From positions 434,001-498,000 of the forward strand of contig NAJO01000001.1 in NCBI GenBank assembly GCA_002077065.1: 64,000 nucleotides of DNA. The letters are read 5' to 3'. The stretch is from Cryoendolithus antarcticus. Taxonomy: Eukaryota > Ascomycota > Dothideomycetes > Cladosporiales > Cladosporiaceae. The stretch's first letter is position 1. Each line of letters opens with the position of its first letter. Positions 13,023 to 23,745 of the stretch are shown piece after piece. The notes beneath the pieces were generated by a model, which did no database searches, had not been told where the DNA came from, and saw only the letters and a program-made list of their open reading frames with translations. Both the position numbers and the translations under genes were made by a program.

Positions 13023-14622
13023 ATGCTTTGCGCAAGTGCGTAGCAGTCTGTCTCCCGTCTAGACGATAACTTCGCTAACTCTCTCGCAGTCTCAGGCGAA
13101 TCACCGCAACAGCCTGTGGCTTCGCGCAAGTCGGGTCAGTCGCTCTCCTTTCCTGGGGTATCGGACGCACATAGCTGACAACTGGAACAGGCAACGTCTT
13201 CGAGAGACGCCTCATTGAAGCGTACATATCCGAGAACGGCACCGATCCAGTCAATGGCGAGGAGCTCACCACCGATGATCTGATCGAGCTTAAGCAAGCG
13301 CGTGCTGTGAAGCCGAGACCCCCGACCCTTACATCGATACCGGCACTGTTGTCGACCTTCCAGAACGAATGGGATGCCATCATTCTCGAGACCTTCCAGT
13401 TGAAGCAACAGCTGGCAGAGACGAGGCAGGAGTTGAGCACTGCCTTGTACTACAACGATTCCGCGCAGAGGGTGATTTCGCGATTGCAAAAGGAGAGGGA
13501 CGATGCGCGCGACGCACTGTCGAGAGTCACAGTCAGTGGGACGAATGGCATGAATGGAACGCACGGCGACGCAATGCAGGTGGATGATCAGGGACTGTCA
13601 GAGTCGGTACTTGCAAGAATAGAAGCCACGCAACAGAAACTGTCCGCCACACGCCGCAAGCGACCAGTACCGGCAGAGTGGGCAACAGGAGAGACGATCG
13701 CAACGTACGAAGTCAAGGAGACGATCGAGAGCTCGTTCACAGGAGCCAAGGCGCTTGCTGTCGATTTCAGCGGTGACTTCTTCCTTTGCGGTGACTCGGA
13801 CGGTGGCATGGGTATCTATGATCTCAAGAATGGCTCGTTCAGCACGAAGAGCAATCTTGGCGCTGGCGCCGTCCTCGACGGGACGTGGGTGCGTGACAAG
13901 ACGGCAGTTGCGACGTCCAGTGGTGCAGTGGTGCTGGCGCTAGAGGGCTCGGCGGAGCAAAGGTGGCATCAACATGCTGGAGCTGCTATGGCGGTTGCGG
14001 CGCACCCGTGTGGTGATATCCTGGCTTCTGTTGGTGTCGACAAGAGCTATGTACTGTATGATGTTCAGAGCGGCTCGGTGCTCACGCAAGTGTACACAGA
14101 CTCAGGTACGATGAGCCACAGACTATTCTTTGTTCAGCACTGACATATCTCGCAGAGCTTACAACAGTGACCTTCCACCCGGACGGGCATCTCCTTGCAT
14201 CAGGTACATCTTCCGGCAGCATAAAGCTCTACGACGTCAAGACCTCCCAGATCGCCCACACCTTTCCAGCCGCTGCCAACGCACCCATCTCGTCCCTCTC
14301 ATTCTCAGAGAATGGCACTTGGCTCGCGTCGGCATACGACGGCCAGACTAGCGTCACGGTCTGGGATCTCAGAAAACTCAGCCAGCTCACCTCACTGGAG
14401 ATCGGCACTGCAGTCTCGGGCATCGCTTGGGACTACACTGGACAGTACTTGGCAGCCTGTGGAGCAGGTGCTGTGGTAGTGAGTGCGTATGACAAGAAGG
14501 CGAAGGCTTGGTCAGAGCCCTTGCGGAAGGCTGTCAACGCTGTGGACGTGCAGTGGGGCGCTAATGCGCAGAGTCTGGTGGCGCTGACGAACGAGGGCGC
14601 GGTTGATGTATTGAGAGCATGA
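13023..14622 (+). CDS. PRP19: Pre-mRNA-processing factor Prp19 (U-box E3 ligase)
   Basis: Core subunit of the spliceosomal NineTeen complex and a U-box ubiquitin ligase; nuclear. Four exons: 13023-13035, 13090-13134, 13191-14105 and 14156-14622, giving 479 residues. The first two exons are 13 and 45 nt and together build the U-box: MLCAISGESPQQPVASRKSG, then NVFERRLIEAYI and DPVNGEEL. Next come the ARAVKPRPPTLTSIPALL linker and the coiled-coil tetramerisation helix (LETFQLKQQLAETRQELSTA). The C-terminal half is a WD40 propeller with repeats such as FHPDGHLLASGTSSGSIKLY and FSENGTWLASAYDG. The exon structure was chosen to rebuild the U-box without a stop. The family assignment is firm, although the very short 5' exons should be checked with RNA. 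Confidence 0.95.
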
Positions 14623-15258
14623 GCTGAGGCAGGCGAGCGCTGCAGTATGGTGTAAGGGAAGGGTGTATACAGTATTGTAACAAAATGCATGAGCTCTCTC
14701 GGAGATAGGAGGGTGAAACCCGAGCTCGTTGCGACTTTCACTGCAACTACTTTACTATGCTCGCAGTCTGCTTCTCGCTATGACTGTGCGAGCGGTGGGT
14801 CAGGAACAAGATCTTCACGTCTGCTTCCTCATAATTCATCGCATGAATCGCATTTCGATACTGCACCTCCGTGGCGCCTTTCTCTGATCACAAGCCAAGC
14901 GCGCATGGACGCCCTCGGCAGCGCTACGTCAACCCACCAGTCCACGACCACACTCCGACTCGACATCTCTCATTCATACACAACCTGCACTCTGCCTGCC
15001 GATGGGCACAGTGCTACGCCAACAGGAGCATACGCATTCGCTTAGCTCAGCTTCTGGAATCTGGCGGGCTGGTCAGCAGAAAGGCACACGAATATGTTCG
15101 GCAGTGGCGCTTCCACTCACCGAGCCAGCATAAAGGTAAGAGGGCTTATACTTTGATGGGCACATGTGAACGTCGTGCCCCTCTCTTTCGCAGATCTACT
15201 GCTGGATAGAGGAGAACTGAAAATCCTTCTCGTATCTGCAATTGCCTTCTGACACGAT
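14623..15258. other. Intergenic, PRP19 to RING protein
   Basis: 636 bp between two plus-strand genes, presumably the PRP19 3' UTR and the RING gene promoter. Small ORFs only, with no recognisable motif. Confidence 0.5.
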
Positions 15259-16975
15259 ATGGCTGAACAGCACCCATTCACTATGCCCGCCCACCGCCGG
15301 GAGCCCTCTGTGGAGCTCGGGAGCGCTTATAGCAGGGAATTGGAGAGGTCACATGGGAGTCACGGGGGGTTCAGGGACCTACTTCACCCGACAAACCATT
15401 CGCCGCCACCGTTTCGAAGAGAGAGGGAAGAAGATCACGATGACTTTGTTGGAAGGAGGTGGATAGATGAGAGGAGGCCTCAGAGAGAGCTTCCGAGAAG
15501 GTATCCTGGTGACGGGTTCGATTTCAGACGACCGGTCATGAGTAATGCGGCACGTGGCAGGGAGGAGAGGGAAGAGCGGAGTGCACGGGATGATGCGAGG
15601 GACGAAGAGCCGGGAGCGGAGACGGTCGATGTGCATGAAGATGAAGGGCTGCCAGACATGTGGAATGGGGAGGGACACGACCCAGTCCATGTGGACGACC
15701 GGCTACGTGAGCCACAAGTCGCATCTCGTGAAGAGAGGGTACACGCGGAGACACGAGCCCGCGCTCAGCGATTGCCACACTACGACAACGCTATCATCGA
15801 CCTCGTGAGCGACGATGAAACCGACAACGCACAGCCGCCACCTCAACCGCAGCAAACAGAGTCAAGACTATGGCGGCCTCAATACGACCCAGCACATCAC
15901 CCTCGAACATCTGCTCTCAGACATCCACAACTCGTTCGCCAAGCAACACCAGCCCCCATGGAGTTCTTCGACCTCGAATTCCTGGGCTCCAACCCCATCA
16001 CCCGCCAGAGCACGCCCGCCACCATGGCCACGGCAGGCAGTACTAGCGTGCCTACAAACCCTACCATCGATCTTACAGCCGAGGACGAAGACGAAGATGC
16101 CGATCTTTTCATCACTGAGACACGTCCCGCTCGGCCAGGCATCAACAACACCCGCCCCGACATCATTCACCCCAACGCTGGTGCTCGCGATGACGATGAG
16201 GACCTAGAAGAGATCACCTACGGCGGCCCCCTCGCCCGCCTAGCAGGCCTCGTCCGAGATCGCGCGCCAGCCGGCTACCCCGGCCGCCTAATCCGCGCCT
16301 TCCAGCACGCCCAAGCGAACGATGGCAACGAAGTCGCACGCATGCTACCGGAGCTTCGAGAAAATTACCATGGTCACCATGTTCACCTGCACCAGAGACA
16401 AGAACTAGCACGTACCCGCGCGAACAGACTACATCGTCATAGGCAAATTGTTGCGCAGCGGCCTCAAAACTACCAGCCCTACCCTGGAATGCATAATCTG
16501 GTTGGACCTGGACCGATGCCTGATATCGCAGGTATGCCTGGTATGATGGATTACGGCAATGCGGCATTTGATCTTGGATTGCAACCTAGGCAGCTCTCAC
16601 CCACTTATGAGGCGCCGAAGCAGGCTGAGAAGGGGTTCACGATGAGTCCTGGGGAGGAGGAGATCGTGGTCTGTCCGAATTGCGGGGATGAATTGGCAGT
16701 TGCTGGAGATGGGGAGAAAGGACAGGTCTGGGTCATCAGAGGCTGCGGTCACGTAAGTCATGGCGCTTACTACATTTTCCAAATCGTGTTGCTAACTTCC
16801 ATCACAGGCGTACTGCGGCACCTGCATGGCTAATCGCAACAAAGGTGGGAGTCGCAAGGGCAAAGGGAGGATCACGGATCCGCCGCCGACTCTGCCGTTC
16901 AAGAGTTGTGTGGTGGAGGGCTGCAAGCGGAAGGTCACGACTAAGGATGTGATTCATGTGTACATGAGCAGCTAG
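15259..16975 (+). CDS. RING protein with SUMO-interacting motifs (STUbL-like)
   Basis: Likely subunit of a SUMO-targeted ubiquitin ligase of the Slx5/Rfp1 kind, acting in the nucleus; inferred from architecture. Exons 15259-16752 and 16808-16975 (GTAAGT/CACAG) give 553 residues. The N-terminal 170 residues are disordered, rich in Arg/Glu/Asp. Two classical SUMO-interacting motifs follow, each with an acidic tail: IIDLVSDDETD near residue 180 and TIDLTAEDEDEDADLF near 270. The C-terminal RING (from about 472) reads CPNCGDEL, then RGCGHAYCGTCMANR, then CVVEGCKRKV, with a final HVYMSS that recalls the hydrophobic tail of RNF4-type RINGs. The intron falls inside the RING, right after the Cys-x-His pair. 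Other nuclear RING proteins remain possible; the SIMs are what point to STUbL. Confidence 0.7.
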
Positions 16976-17362
16976 TGGGTGGCTCATCATTCGCGGAGGA
17001 CAGGTGCGCTGTGAGCAGTAGCACTGGGTGACGAGGTTGTTCATTTGGGAATATGGAAGCGCGGTGTTCTGGAGGCTTGCTTGCTTGCTGTGCTGCATTT
17101 CTAGCCTGATCGAAAGCTGCGACGACCGCTGCGACGGGTTTGGTAACGATGATCGATCAATTTGCTGTCCCAATCATCGTGCGTGTTGCTCTCACTGCCG
17201 CCGTATGCCTCTGCCTTTGACAGCGACATCGATTTCTACCCCGGACAAACATCCTTCCCCAGCGCCGAGCTTCACTTCCCAAAAAGTTGCCAGCCTCGGC
17301 ACCTCAACCATTGTACATTTCTCTCCTCTCAGCATCGCTACCTGTCCACCAGCCTAACTACA
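16976..17362. other. Intergenic, RING gene to PHS1
   Basis: 387 bp between plus-strand genes; 17290-17362 is C/T-rich, as expected of a 5' leader. The upstream in-frame codons before 17363 carry no homology and are read as leader. Confidence 0.5.
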
Positions 17363-18212
17363 ATGGACCGCCCATCCGGCTCCCAGCTTCCACCTCCCAC
17401 CCACAAACACCCACCCCGCTCCTCATCGAAATCCGGCTCCACGATTCCCATTCTCCAGCCTACAAAGACCCCGAGCTCCGCTTCCAATGGCTACCTAATC
17501 CTCTACAACGCTGTCTCAGCCGCGCTATGGGCGAATATATTGACGCAGGTGCTTGTGCTTGCGCTGGGGGAGGGTTTTGCAGGGGTGTTTGAGGGGCTGG
17601 ACGAGTTTGTGAGGACTGTGCAGACGTTGGCGGGGATGGAGGTCGTGCATAGCGCGATAGGTGAGTGATGGACCGACAGCGATAGGGTAGGACGTTTCGA
17701 GCGGGAATAGGAGCTAACTGTGCTGGCTAGGACTGGTGCGGGCGCCGCTTCTCACGACTATCATGCAAGTCGCGTCTCGATTCCTGCTGGTCTGGGGCAT
17801 TGCGTTCTTCTTCCCCGGGAGCACTGCCTCGTCGTCGGCCTACACTACCATGCTACTCGCTTGGAGCCTTACGGAAGTCATTCGGTACTCATACTTCGTC
17901 ATCAACCTCACGTATGGCTTCGTGCCTGATGCGATCACCTGGCTAAGGTACAACACCTTCCTGGTACTGTATCCACTGGGCATTTCAAGTGAGTGCTGGC
18001 TGGTGTACAGGGCTATGGGCGAGGCCGGCAAGATTGGCGGCGAGGGCACACTGGGAGGGAACGTCATGGTGTGGTGGGCATTGGTCGGCGTGCTGGCGGT
18101 CTATGTACCGGGGAGCTGGGTGCTGTTCACGCATATGCTGGGGCAGAGGACCAAGGTCATGAAGACGTTGACGACAACGCGTCAAAAGAATGAGAGCAAG
18201 AAGCAATCGTAG
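17363..18212 (+). CDS. PHS1: Very-long-chain 3-hydroxyacyl-CoA dehydratase
   Basis: ER multi-pass enzyme for the third step of very-long-chain fatty acid elongation (HACD/PTPLA family), feeding sphingolipid synthesis. Exons 17363-17660 and 17731-18212 (GTGAGT ... GCTAAC ... TAG) give 259 residues. A Pro/Ser-rich N-terminus of about 40 residues precedes the first membrane span (YLILYNAVSAALWANIL). Later spans include TTIMQVASRFLLVWGIAFFF, MLLAWSLTEVIRYSYFVINL and ALVGVLAVYVPGSWVLF. The catalytic Tyr and Glu are in LVLYPLGISSECWLVY near residues 178-185. The Lys-rich C-terminus (KNESKKQS) could act as an ER-retrieval signal. It converges with the small F-box-like gene 133 bp away. Confidence 0.93.
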
Positions 18213-18345
18213 GCACTTCGAATAGCGTATATGATAATGTACATACCCATGACATGACCTGTCCTATCTTCCTTCCTGCTCGTGATGTTCATGTACTCGT
18301 ATGTCGGCCAGCGCTGTCAATTCTCCGATCAGACGTATCTCCAGC

Positions 18346-19005
18346 TCATCGATTCCCTTTCCAGACCTCCCACCCCATCTCCCTCTCCCCCAACACATAC
18401 TCTCCCCCACCCACATCCTCGTCGCCAATATCCCTCATCATCTGCCCCTCCAACCACTCCGCATACCCTCTCCCAACACTCCCCCCAACCCTCGCCCTCC
18501 CCACGCCTCTAACCCCCTCAAACAGCCCCAGAACCCTATAATCGCAGCTATCATACATACTTTGAAACACCTCGATCTCCAACTCCTCGACGCCCGTGAA
18601 AGCTTTCCATGCGTCTTCCGCCGTGAACCTCGGATCCGTGTCCAATCGCACGAGCAGATGAAACCGCTTTATCAACGGCAGCAAACGCGGATGTCGCACA
18701 GACGGTAGGGTGCGCCGCGGTGGGCCGAACGAGAGGATGAATGAGGGGTGTGAGGCTAGGAGCGAGACATCTGCTGAGAAGATGTTGGAGCCGTAGAGGA
18801 TTGGGGTGCCGAGGGTATTGAGGCGTTGGGAGGTCAGGAGGACGTTGGCGCAGAAGCGGGAGGGAGGATCGGGGGGTGTGAGGGCGGTTGGGGGAGGGAC
18901 GGGGTGGTGCAGGAGGTAGAGGAGGATTTGGTTCAGGAGCTCGGCCGGGAGGAGGAGGAGTCGGCTGGTAGGAGTATCGGCGGAAGCCATGCGACAGGAT
19001 GACAA
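18346..19005 (-). CDS. Small F-box-like protein
   Basis: A 219-codon minus-strand frame without introns; the start may be the second Met at 18990 (MASADTPTSRLLLLP). The N-terminus LLLLPAELLNQILLYLL has the shape of an F-box (Leu-Pro-x-Glu-Leu ... Ile-Leu). It continues with FCANVLLTSQRLNTLGTPILY, the typical 'had to change place and get to the output' helix of fungal F-box-like proteins. The rest (PLIKRFHLLVRLDTDPRFT ... GVEELEIEVF) resembles short F-box/LRR proteins common in Dothideomycetes. An adaptor for an SCF-type ubiquitin ligase is inferred, with no target known. It does not belong to the 35-47 kb family. The + strand here is very C-rich, which fits Gly/Glu/Arg codons on the minus strand. 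Confidence 0.6.
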   Translation of the reverse strand: MSSCRMASADTPTSRLLLLPAELLNQILLYLLHHPVPPPTALTPPDPPSRFCANVLLTSQRLNTLGTPILYGSNIFSADVSLLASHPSFILSFGPPRRTLPSVRHPRLLPLIKRFHLLVRLDTDPRFTAEDAWKAFTGVEELEIEVFQSMYDSCDYRVLGLFEGVRGVGRARVGGSVGRGYAEWLEGQMMRDIGDEDVGGGEYVLGEREMGWEVWKGNR

Positions 19006-19799
19006 GTGATTTGTGAAGTTGAGTAGACAATCGAAGGCGATCTGCGCCTGCCAGAGGGTCTGTCTACATGGTCACATGTACCTACTGCGTCGATGTATCG
19101 ATGAGCATTGGAGCTGCTATCGTCCGCGATGTCGTTGTCAAACCTTATCGGCCGAGCAGCGTAGCACAATGTATCCAGACGCGGGGAGGAATGACAGTGT
19201 CAACGGGAGTCAATATACAAGCTGTGATTGCGCATCTAGATCGACGCCTGATTGTGCGCAAGGTGTGGAAATTCCGCAATAGGTCCATGGCTTGGGCGCG
19301 GTCAATAGGATACATCGAGACAGCACTTTGAGCTTGTATGGTTGCTCTATCTCTTCCTCCGCCTACAACACCAAGTCCCGTCCGTTTCCAGAACGCGACG
19401 TGAACCCACCCTCCACACCTCCAAGTCCCTCCTCGTCACTCTCGTCCCGACTCAACTACCCAACAACTACAGTCTTTTACCTCCGCCAGAAAAGCAGGGT
19501 ATCAAAGCACAACGCCATCACACCCCAGCAAAACGTAACACCTCCCTACCCAGCCCAAAATATCCAATAACGAGCTTTCATTCTCTGCACATTGTTTCAT
19601 TAATGCCCCCAGTCCCGCCGTGGACCTCTCACGCTCGCTCAGCGGCGGATTATACGCCCAAGTTGTTTGGTGTTACTAAAGATTATGTGTCGAACATGCG
19701 GTCGAAAGGAAGTATTGCGGTAATGTGGTCAAACTGGCTGAAAAGGCGCTTGATGGTCGCAGGAAAGCAGTGAATGTAACGTCCCGAAGCAGCGCTGGC
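19006..19799. other. Intergenic
   Basis: 794 bp between the homeobox gene stop and the F-box-like gene start, both on the minus strand. It should hold the F-box gene promoter. No gene or repeat was recognised. Confidence 0.5.
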
Positions 19800-22025
19800 T
19801 CAGTGCTGGCTAATTGAATTCGGATCGATGAACATGCCCATATTTTGCATGTCGATCTGCTCCTGCGTAGGCGAATCGTGCTTCTGCGGACTAGGGTGGT
19901 AGCTCTGCTGTCCTTCAGGCACATGGTGCATGGGGGACGGACTTTGGAAGACGTTCGAATCCTGATAGAGCAAGCCGCCGTTCTTCGGGCTCTGAAAGTG
20001 CATTGCCTGCTCCCGTGGCATCTGGGAAGGCGTATCGAAAGACACACCGCTGTCCTGATGTTGTTGACCAGGCGTGTGCGAAGGGAACGACATCGAGCCG
20101 TCCTGTGGCTGATGCGGTGGACTTTGGTAGTCGCCTGTGCCGTCGGCGATCCGGTAAGGAATATTCAGATCACTATGTGATGTCGAAGGAGGCGGCATCT
20201 CGAATGTGAAGCTTCCATCCGGCATCGGAGAGTGGAATTCGTCATTCATTGGACTTCTGAAGGGAAGCGCCATTTGTTTGTTGAAAGAATCCGACAAGTA
20301 TGTGCCCTCGTCATTGAGCTGTGAGTTGTCGCCAGGTGTGCCGAAGAGGTCAGCACTCTGACTTCGTCCCATACCGCTGAGTGGTGGCGAGTGGTCTGCA
20401 ATTGCAGGGTCACCATAGCCCATCGAGAGCGGTGTGTTGCTCGTGCCGATCATGGCTCCCGGGTCGACTGCAAGATAGCTGTTGTTGTGTGGCGTGCTGA
20501 ACTGCACTGGATGCATTGGCTCTGATGAGGGCGCGGAGGCGAAGAATGCAGGCGTACCAAAATCACTCGGCGAGTTCAGTGTCGTTGCTGACATCGGACC
20601 GGCAAAGCGGAAATCCATGCCATAGTTCGCTGAAGTGTCGATACTCAAACTGCCAGTTGGCGCAAAGTTCTGTGCATGCTGGTACTGGGGTTGAGGCGCA
20701 AAGATGGCCGGATCTTGCATATGTAGTGGCGCGGCATGTCCTTCGTGCTGTATCATGAAGGATGGCATCGGCTGACGGATCATCGAGAAGTCGATGGCGG
20801 CAGGCACAGATCGACTGCGCTGCCGCTTGTGTCCTCTGGGCGCTGGCGGACCCATCAAGCCCATGTTGGGGTCGTGCGGGAACAGGTTCATAGGGTTATG
20901 CGGGTGTACAAGGTGGTTCGGCTGACTTGCAGGTCGGTGAACGATTGGCGACACAGGCGCAGATGCGATACCGAACAGGTTGTGGTCGAAGACAGCGTGT
21001 CTGTTCTGATACGCTTCAAGCGATACGAGCTTCGCGAGTTGGCCACTGAGGGTCTTCGATGGTCCACCTAGATGATGTACCATCACCTGGCTGGCCTGCT
21101 GCTCTTCTGTAAAGTCGCCACACTCGTAGAAGCCTCCGCTCCCAGAGCTGTCCATGTAAAACTTGGGTGGTCTCGTGAGCTCAACGACCAAACCACCAGT
21201 CCTCTGCGAAGCACCCTCTGCTGCGGCCTGCACATCACCTTGGTCCAGTGTGATGTTTTTGATCCACGCGAAGGGATATTCGATCTTGTACCCGGCTGAG
21301 TCGTTATTGATGTAGTACGTCACGCAACCTTTCTCGGGCGAGTAGAAGATGACCAAGTCCATGCTACTCTGACCAACGCGCCGCCATGTGCCGATTGACA
21401 GTGACCTACACTGAAAATGTTGTATGACGGTCTTGCCAGCGCCAGGATCTGTATTAAGGACAAGACCAGGCCCGTACGGGCTGAAGCCAGGACCAACGCG
21501 TCCCATCATGCTACCCATCATCCCTTTGCTGGGTCCGTACGCTTGCATCGCCAAGTACTGTCGCATGGAGTCCGGTATACTGTCGCAGTCTTCTCCGCTC
21601 TCGATACTTCGTTTGGCTATGTTCTTGATTTTGGCTCGTCTAGAAGTACCATTAGTGACCGTACCTGGATGTTTGGAGTATGCCCGAGCCTACCTATTCT
21701 GGAACCAAATCTGTACAGATCGCTCGGTCATGTTGATGTCCGATGCTATCCTCTCCCGGACCAACGCAGTCGGTGTTGGGTTCTTGTTGAACTCAATCTC
21801 CAGCGTCATAAGCTGATCCTGTGTTGCTCTTTGTCGCTTCTGATTCTTTTGCTGTTGAGTCAGGGTACTCTTCCTTGGCGGTCTGCGTGCGGCAGCGGCA
21901 GCACTGCTGGCCGAGGATCCATGGGATGATGGTGGCAGCATCGATGGCTTGTCATCCTCGATGGGAGAGTCCGATAAGAGGTCCTCAGATTGGTATCGCT
22001 CGGGCGGGAGCATGACGTCCGCCAT
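19800..22025 (-). CDS. Homeobox transcription factor (Pho2/Phx1-like)
   Basis: Nuclear DNA-binding regulator. Exons 22025-21694 and 21639-19800 give about 723 residues; an in-frame ATG at 22043 would add six. The homeodomain lies near residues 50-111: [36 protein letters not shown], and the recognition helix SVQIWFQNR split by the intron inside the Arg codon before RAKIK. After it comes a conserved block ([20 protein letters not shown] ... [20 protein letters not shown]) that resembles the region following the homeodomain in fungal Phx1-type factors. The remaining 400 residues are Pro/Ser/Gln/Met-rich and probably activating. Pho2/Phx1 proteins act in phosphate, thiamine and stationary-phase regulation; whether that applies here is unknown. 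Confidence 0.85.
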
Positions 22026-23745
22026 TCTGGAAGCTATTGCCAATGCTGTGGTCGTGGTGATCGTGGAGTATCCTCTGATTAGGACCGCGTTGCGTCGTTA
22101 TGTATACGTGAAATCCTGTTGAGCAGTGGTCCCTCGTCAGGCCTGATACTGTGGCAGGCCGAGTAATCAGGATAATCTGAGTTCGAGTTCTAGGCAGGGC
22201 GTAGCCCCTGGGTGCGATCAACAGTCGCGCCTTCCCCGTCAATCCAACGAGTAATCTCCGTGTCGTGCTGACTGGATAGCCAATATGTCTACAAAGAAGT
22301 CCAAGTCTCTGCCGGAAGGGTGAAGACTCGGTGCCGGAAGGAGTGAACGGCAGCCAACAATGAAAGTGAAGAGCCCTGAAAGGGAAGTAAGTGGGTAAAG
22401 AATGACTAGAGCGACTACCGCAGCCTGAGAGAGTGAAGGTATGCAGAGCGCGAGCAGCGATGTCAACAACGAGGCAGGGCGGTGGAGGGGGAGGAGAAAT
22501 GAGCGACGGGGTGGGATGGATGGGGGATGTGAGAGGATTGCAATCTCGAGAGGTGAGCACAGGGGAGAGCGCGATCGTGACGCCAAAAGCGGCTTAGCTT
22601 GTCAGGCCTGTGCTCTTCGACGCGCTTGGGAATCCGCTTGTTGGTTTCGGTCGGTTTTGGGGCTACGGGATGCTTGGTTCTGTATGCGCGGCACTATATA
22701 ACCTGGTCAATGGCTGTGTCAGCGGCTGCAGTATCCAGGAGATCAATGATGTTGCTGTACTGCTCATCGGCATCGCTGCCCTTGCCTGCGATGCCTGGAG
22801 GAGACAGAGCCATCAGACTCGGCCCTTCGCCAAATAAGAACGGCGTCTCGCTAAAGTGCTTCGGCGCCAGGGATCCCACCGCCCGCCGTTGACATCTGCA
22901 ACATGCATGACCTGAACGCCACAGCCCAAGTGTTGGAGCACTCGGCACGCCCGCCTCTGCCGGCTAAACTCTCCGATTCCCATCGACCAACAAGCTGCAT
23001 CGCCAACACACGAGGTCCACGACCTGAGCATCGCACACATGCACCACAACCCGCTCCTGCAGGTACCTTCCCGAATCGCGAGCTGAGTGGCCAAAAGTCT
23101 CCTATCGTGGAAGCGCTTATGCAGGAACGCGTTCGAGCTGCAGCGTGGCGCTTGACGTTCGCCCGAAGCCGCACCTTGTTGTCAGACGGGCACGTGAAGT
23201 GTGACTTCGCGAGTAGCGGGGCGATTGTGAAGCAGACCGGAGGTTTGGAAGTGAATTCATGGCCGTGCTTTGATCGTATTGCTGCTTTGCGTGCCTGACT
23301 CGATCAGATGCACACGAGGATGTGCGTCGATCCTCTCATCTGAGCTGTGACGACGATGGTGTTGCAGGGCTGAAGAAGACCTCTCTGGTCTCATCGCTGG
23401 AGGCGAACGAGCTGTCATGGTGGCTATTCGGTCCTCTGCCGCGCAAGGCGGTGATGCAGAAAGCGATGGTGCTGAGTGCGCTGGGAGCTAACTTCCTGGG
23501 GTGCTTGGTCTCAACCACATCAGTGCTGATCATGAATGTGTACATTGTGCCGTGCAAGATCGCCAGGTAGGACCGGACTGCTTCTCTCGACATGGTAGGA
23601 TGTCCCATACATATGCGTGCTCAAGTAGTGTGCAGATAATGAGTCCCCCAGAGCTATCTTCCATTTCTCTCTTCACACCACACAGCGTGCCACTGCCCCC
23701 TTCCCAAATACTCCCATCTTCCCTCCATATCCCCCAACAGCCTCT
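22026..23745. promoter_or_regulatory. Long region upstream of the homeobox gene
   Basis: 1.7 kb between the homeobox start and the polymerase delta stop, both minus strand. Minus-strand ATG frames lie upstream of the homeobox start (22586-22239 and 22560-21985). The second runs 191 codons and passes over the homeobox start in another frame, so it would act as an overlapping uORF if transcribed. A TATA-like run (ACTATATAAC) lies near 22692-22701 on the plus strand. No other gene is convincing. Confidence 0.4.

Noticed and set aside
22239..22586. 115-codon minus-strand frame with a hydrophobic stretch
   Set aside because: Looks membrane-like only because the leader is C/T-rich; kept as a possible uORF, not a gene.
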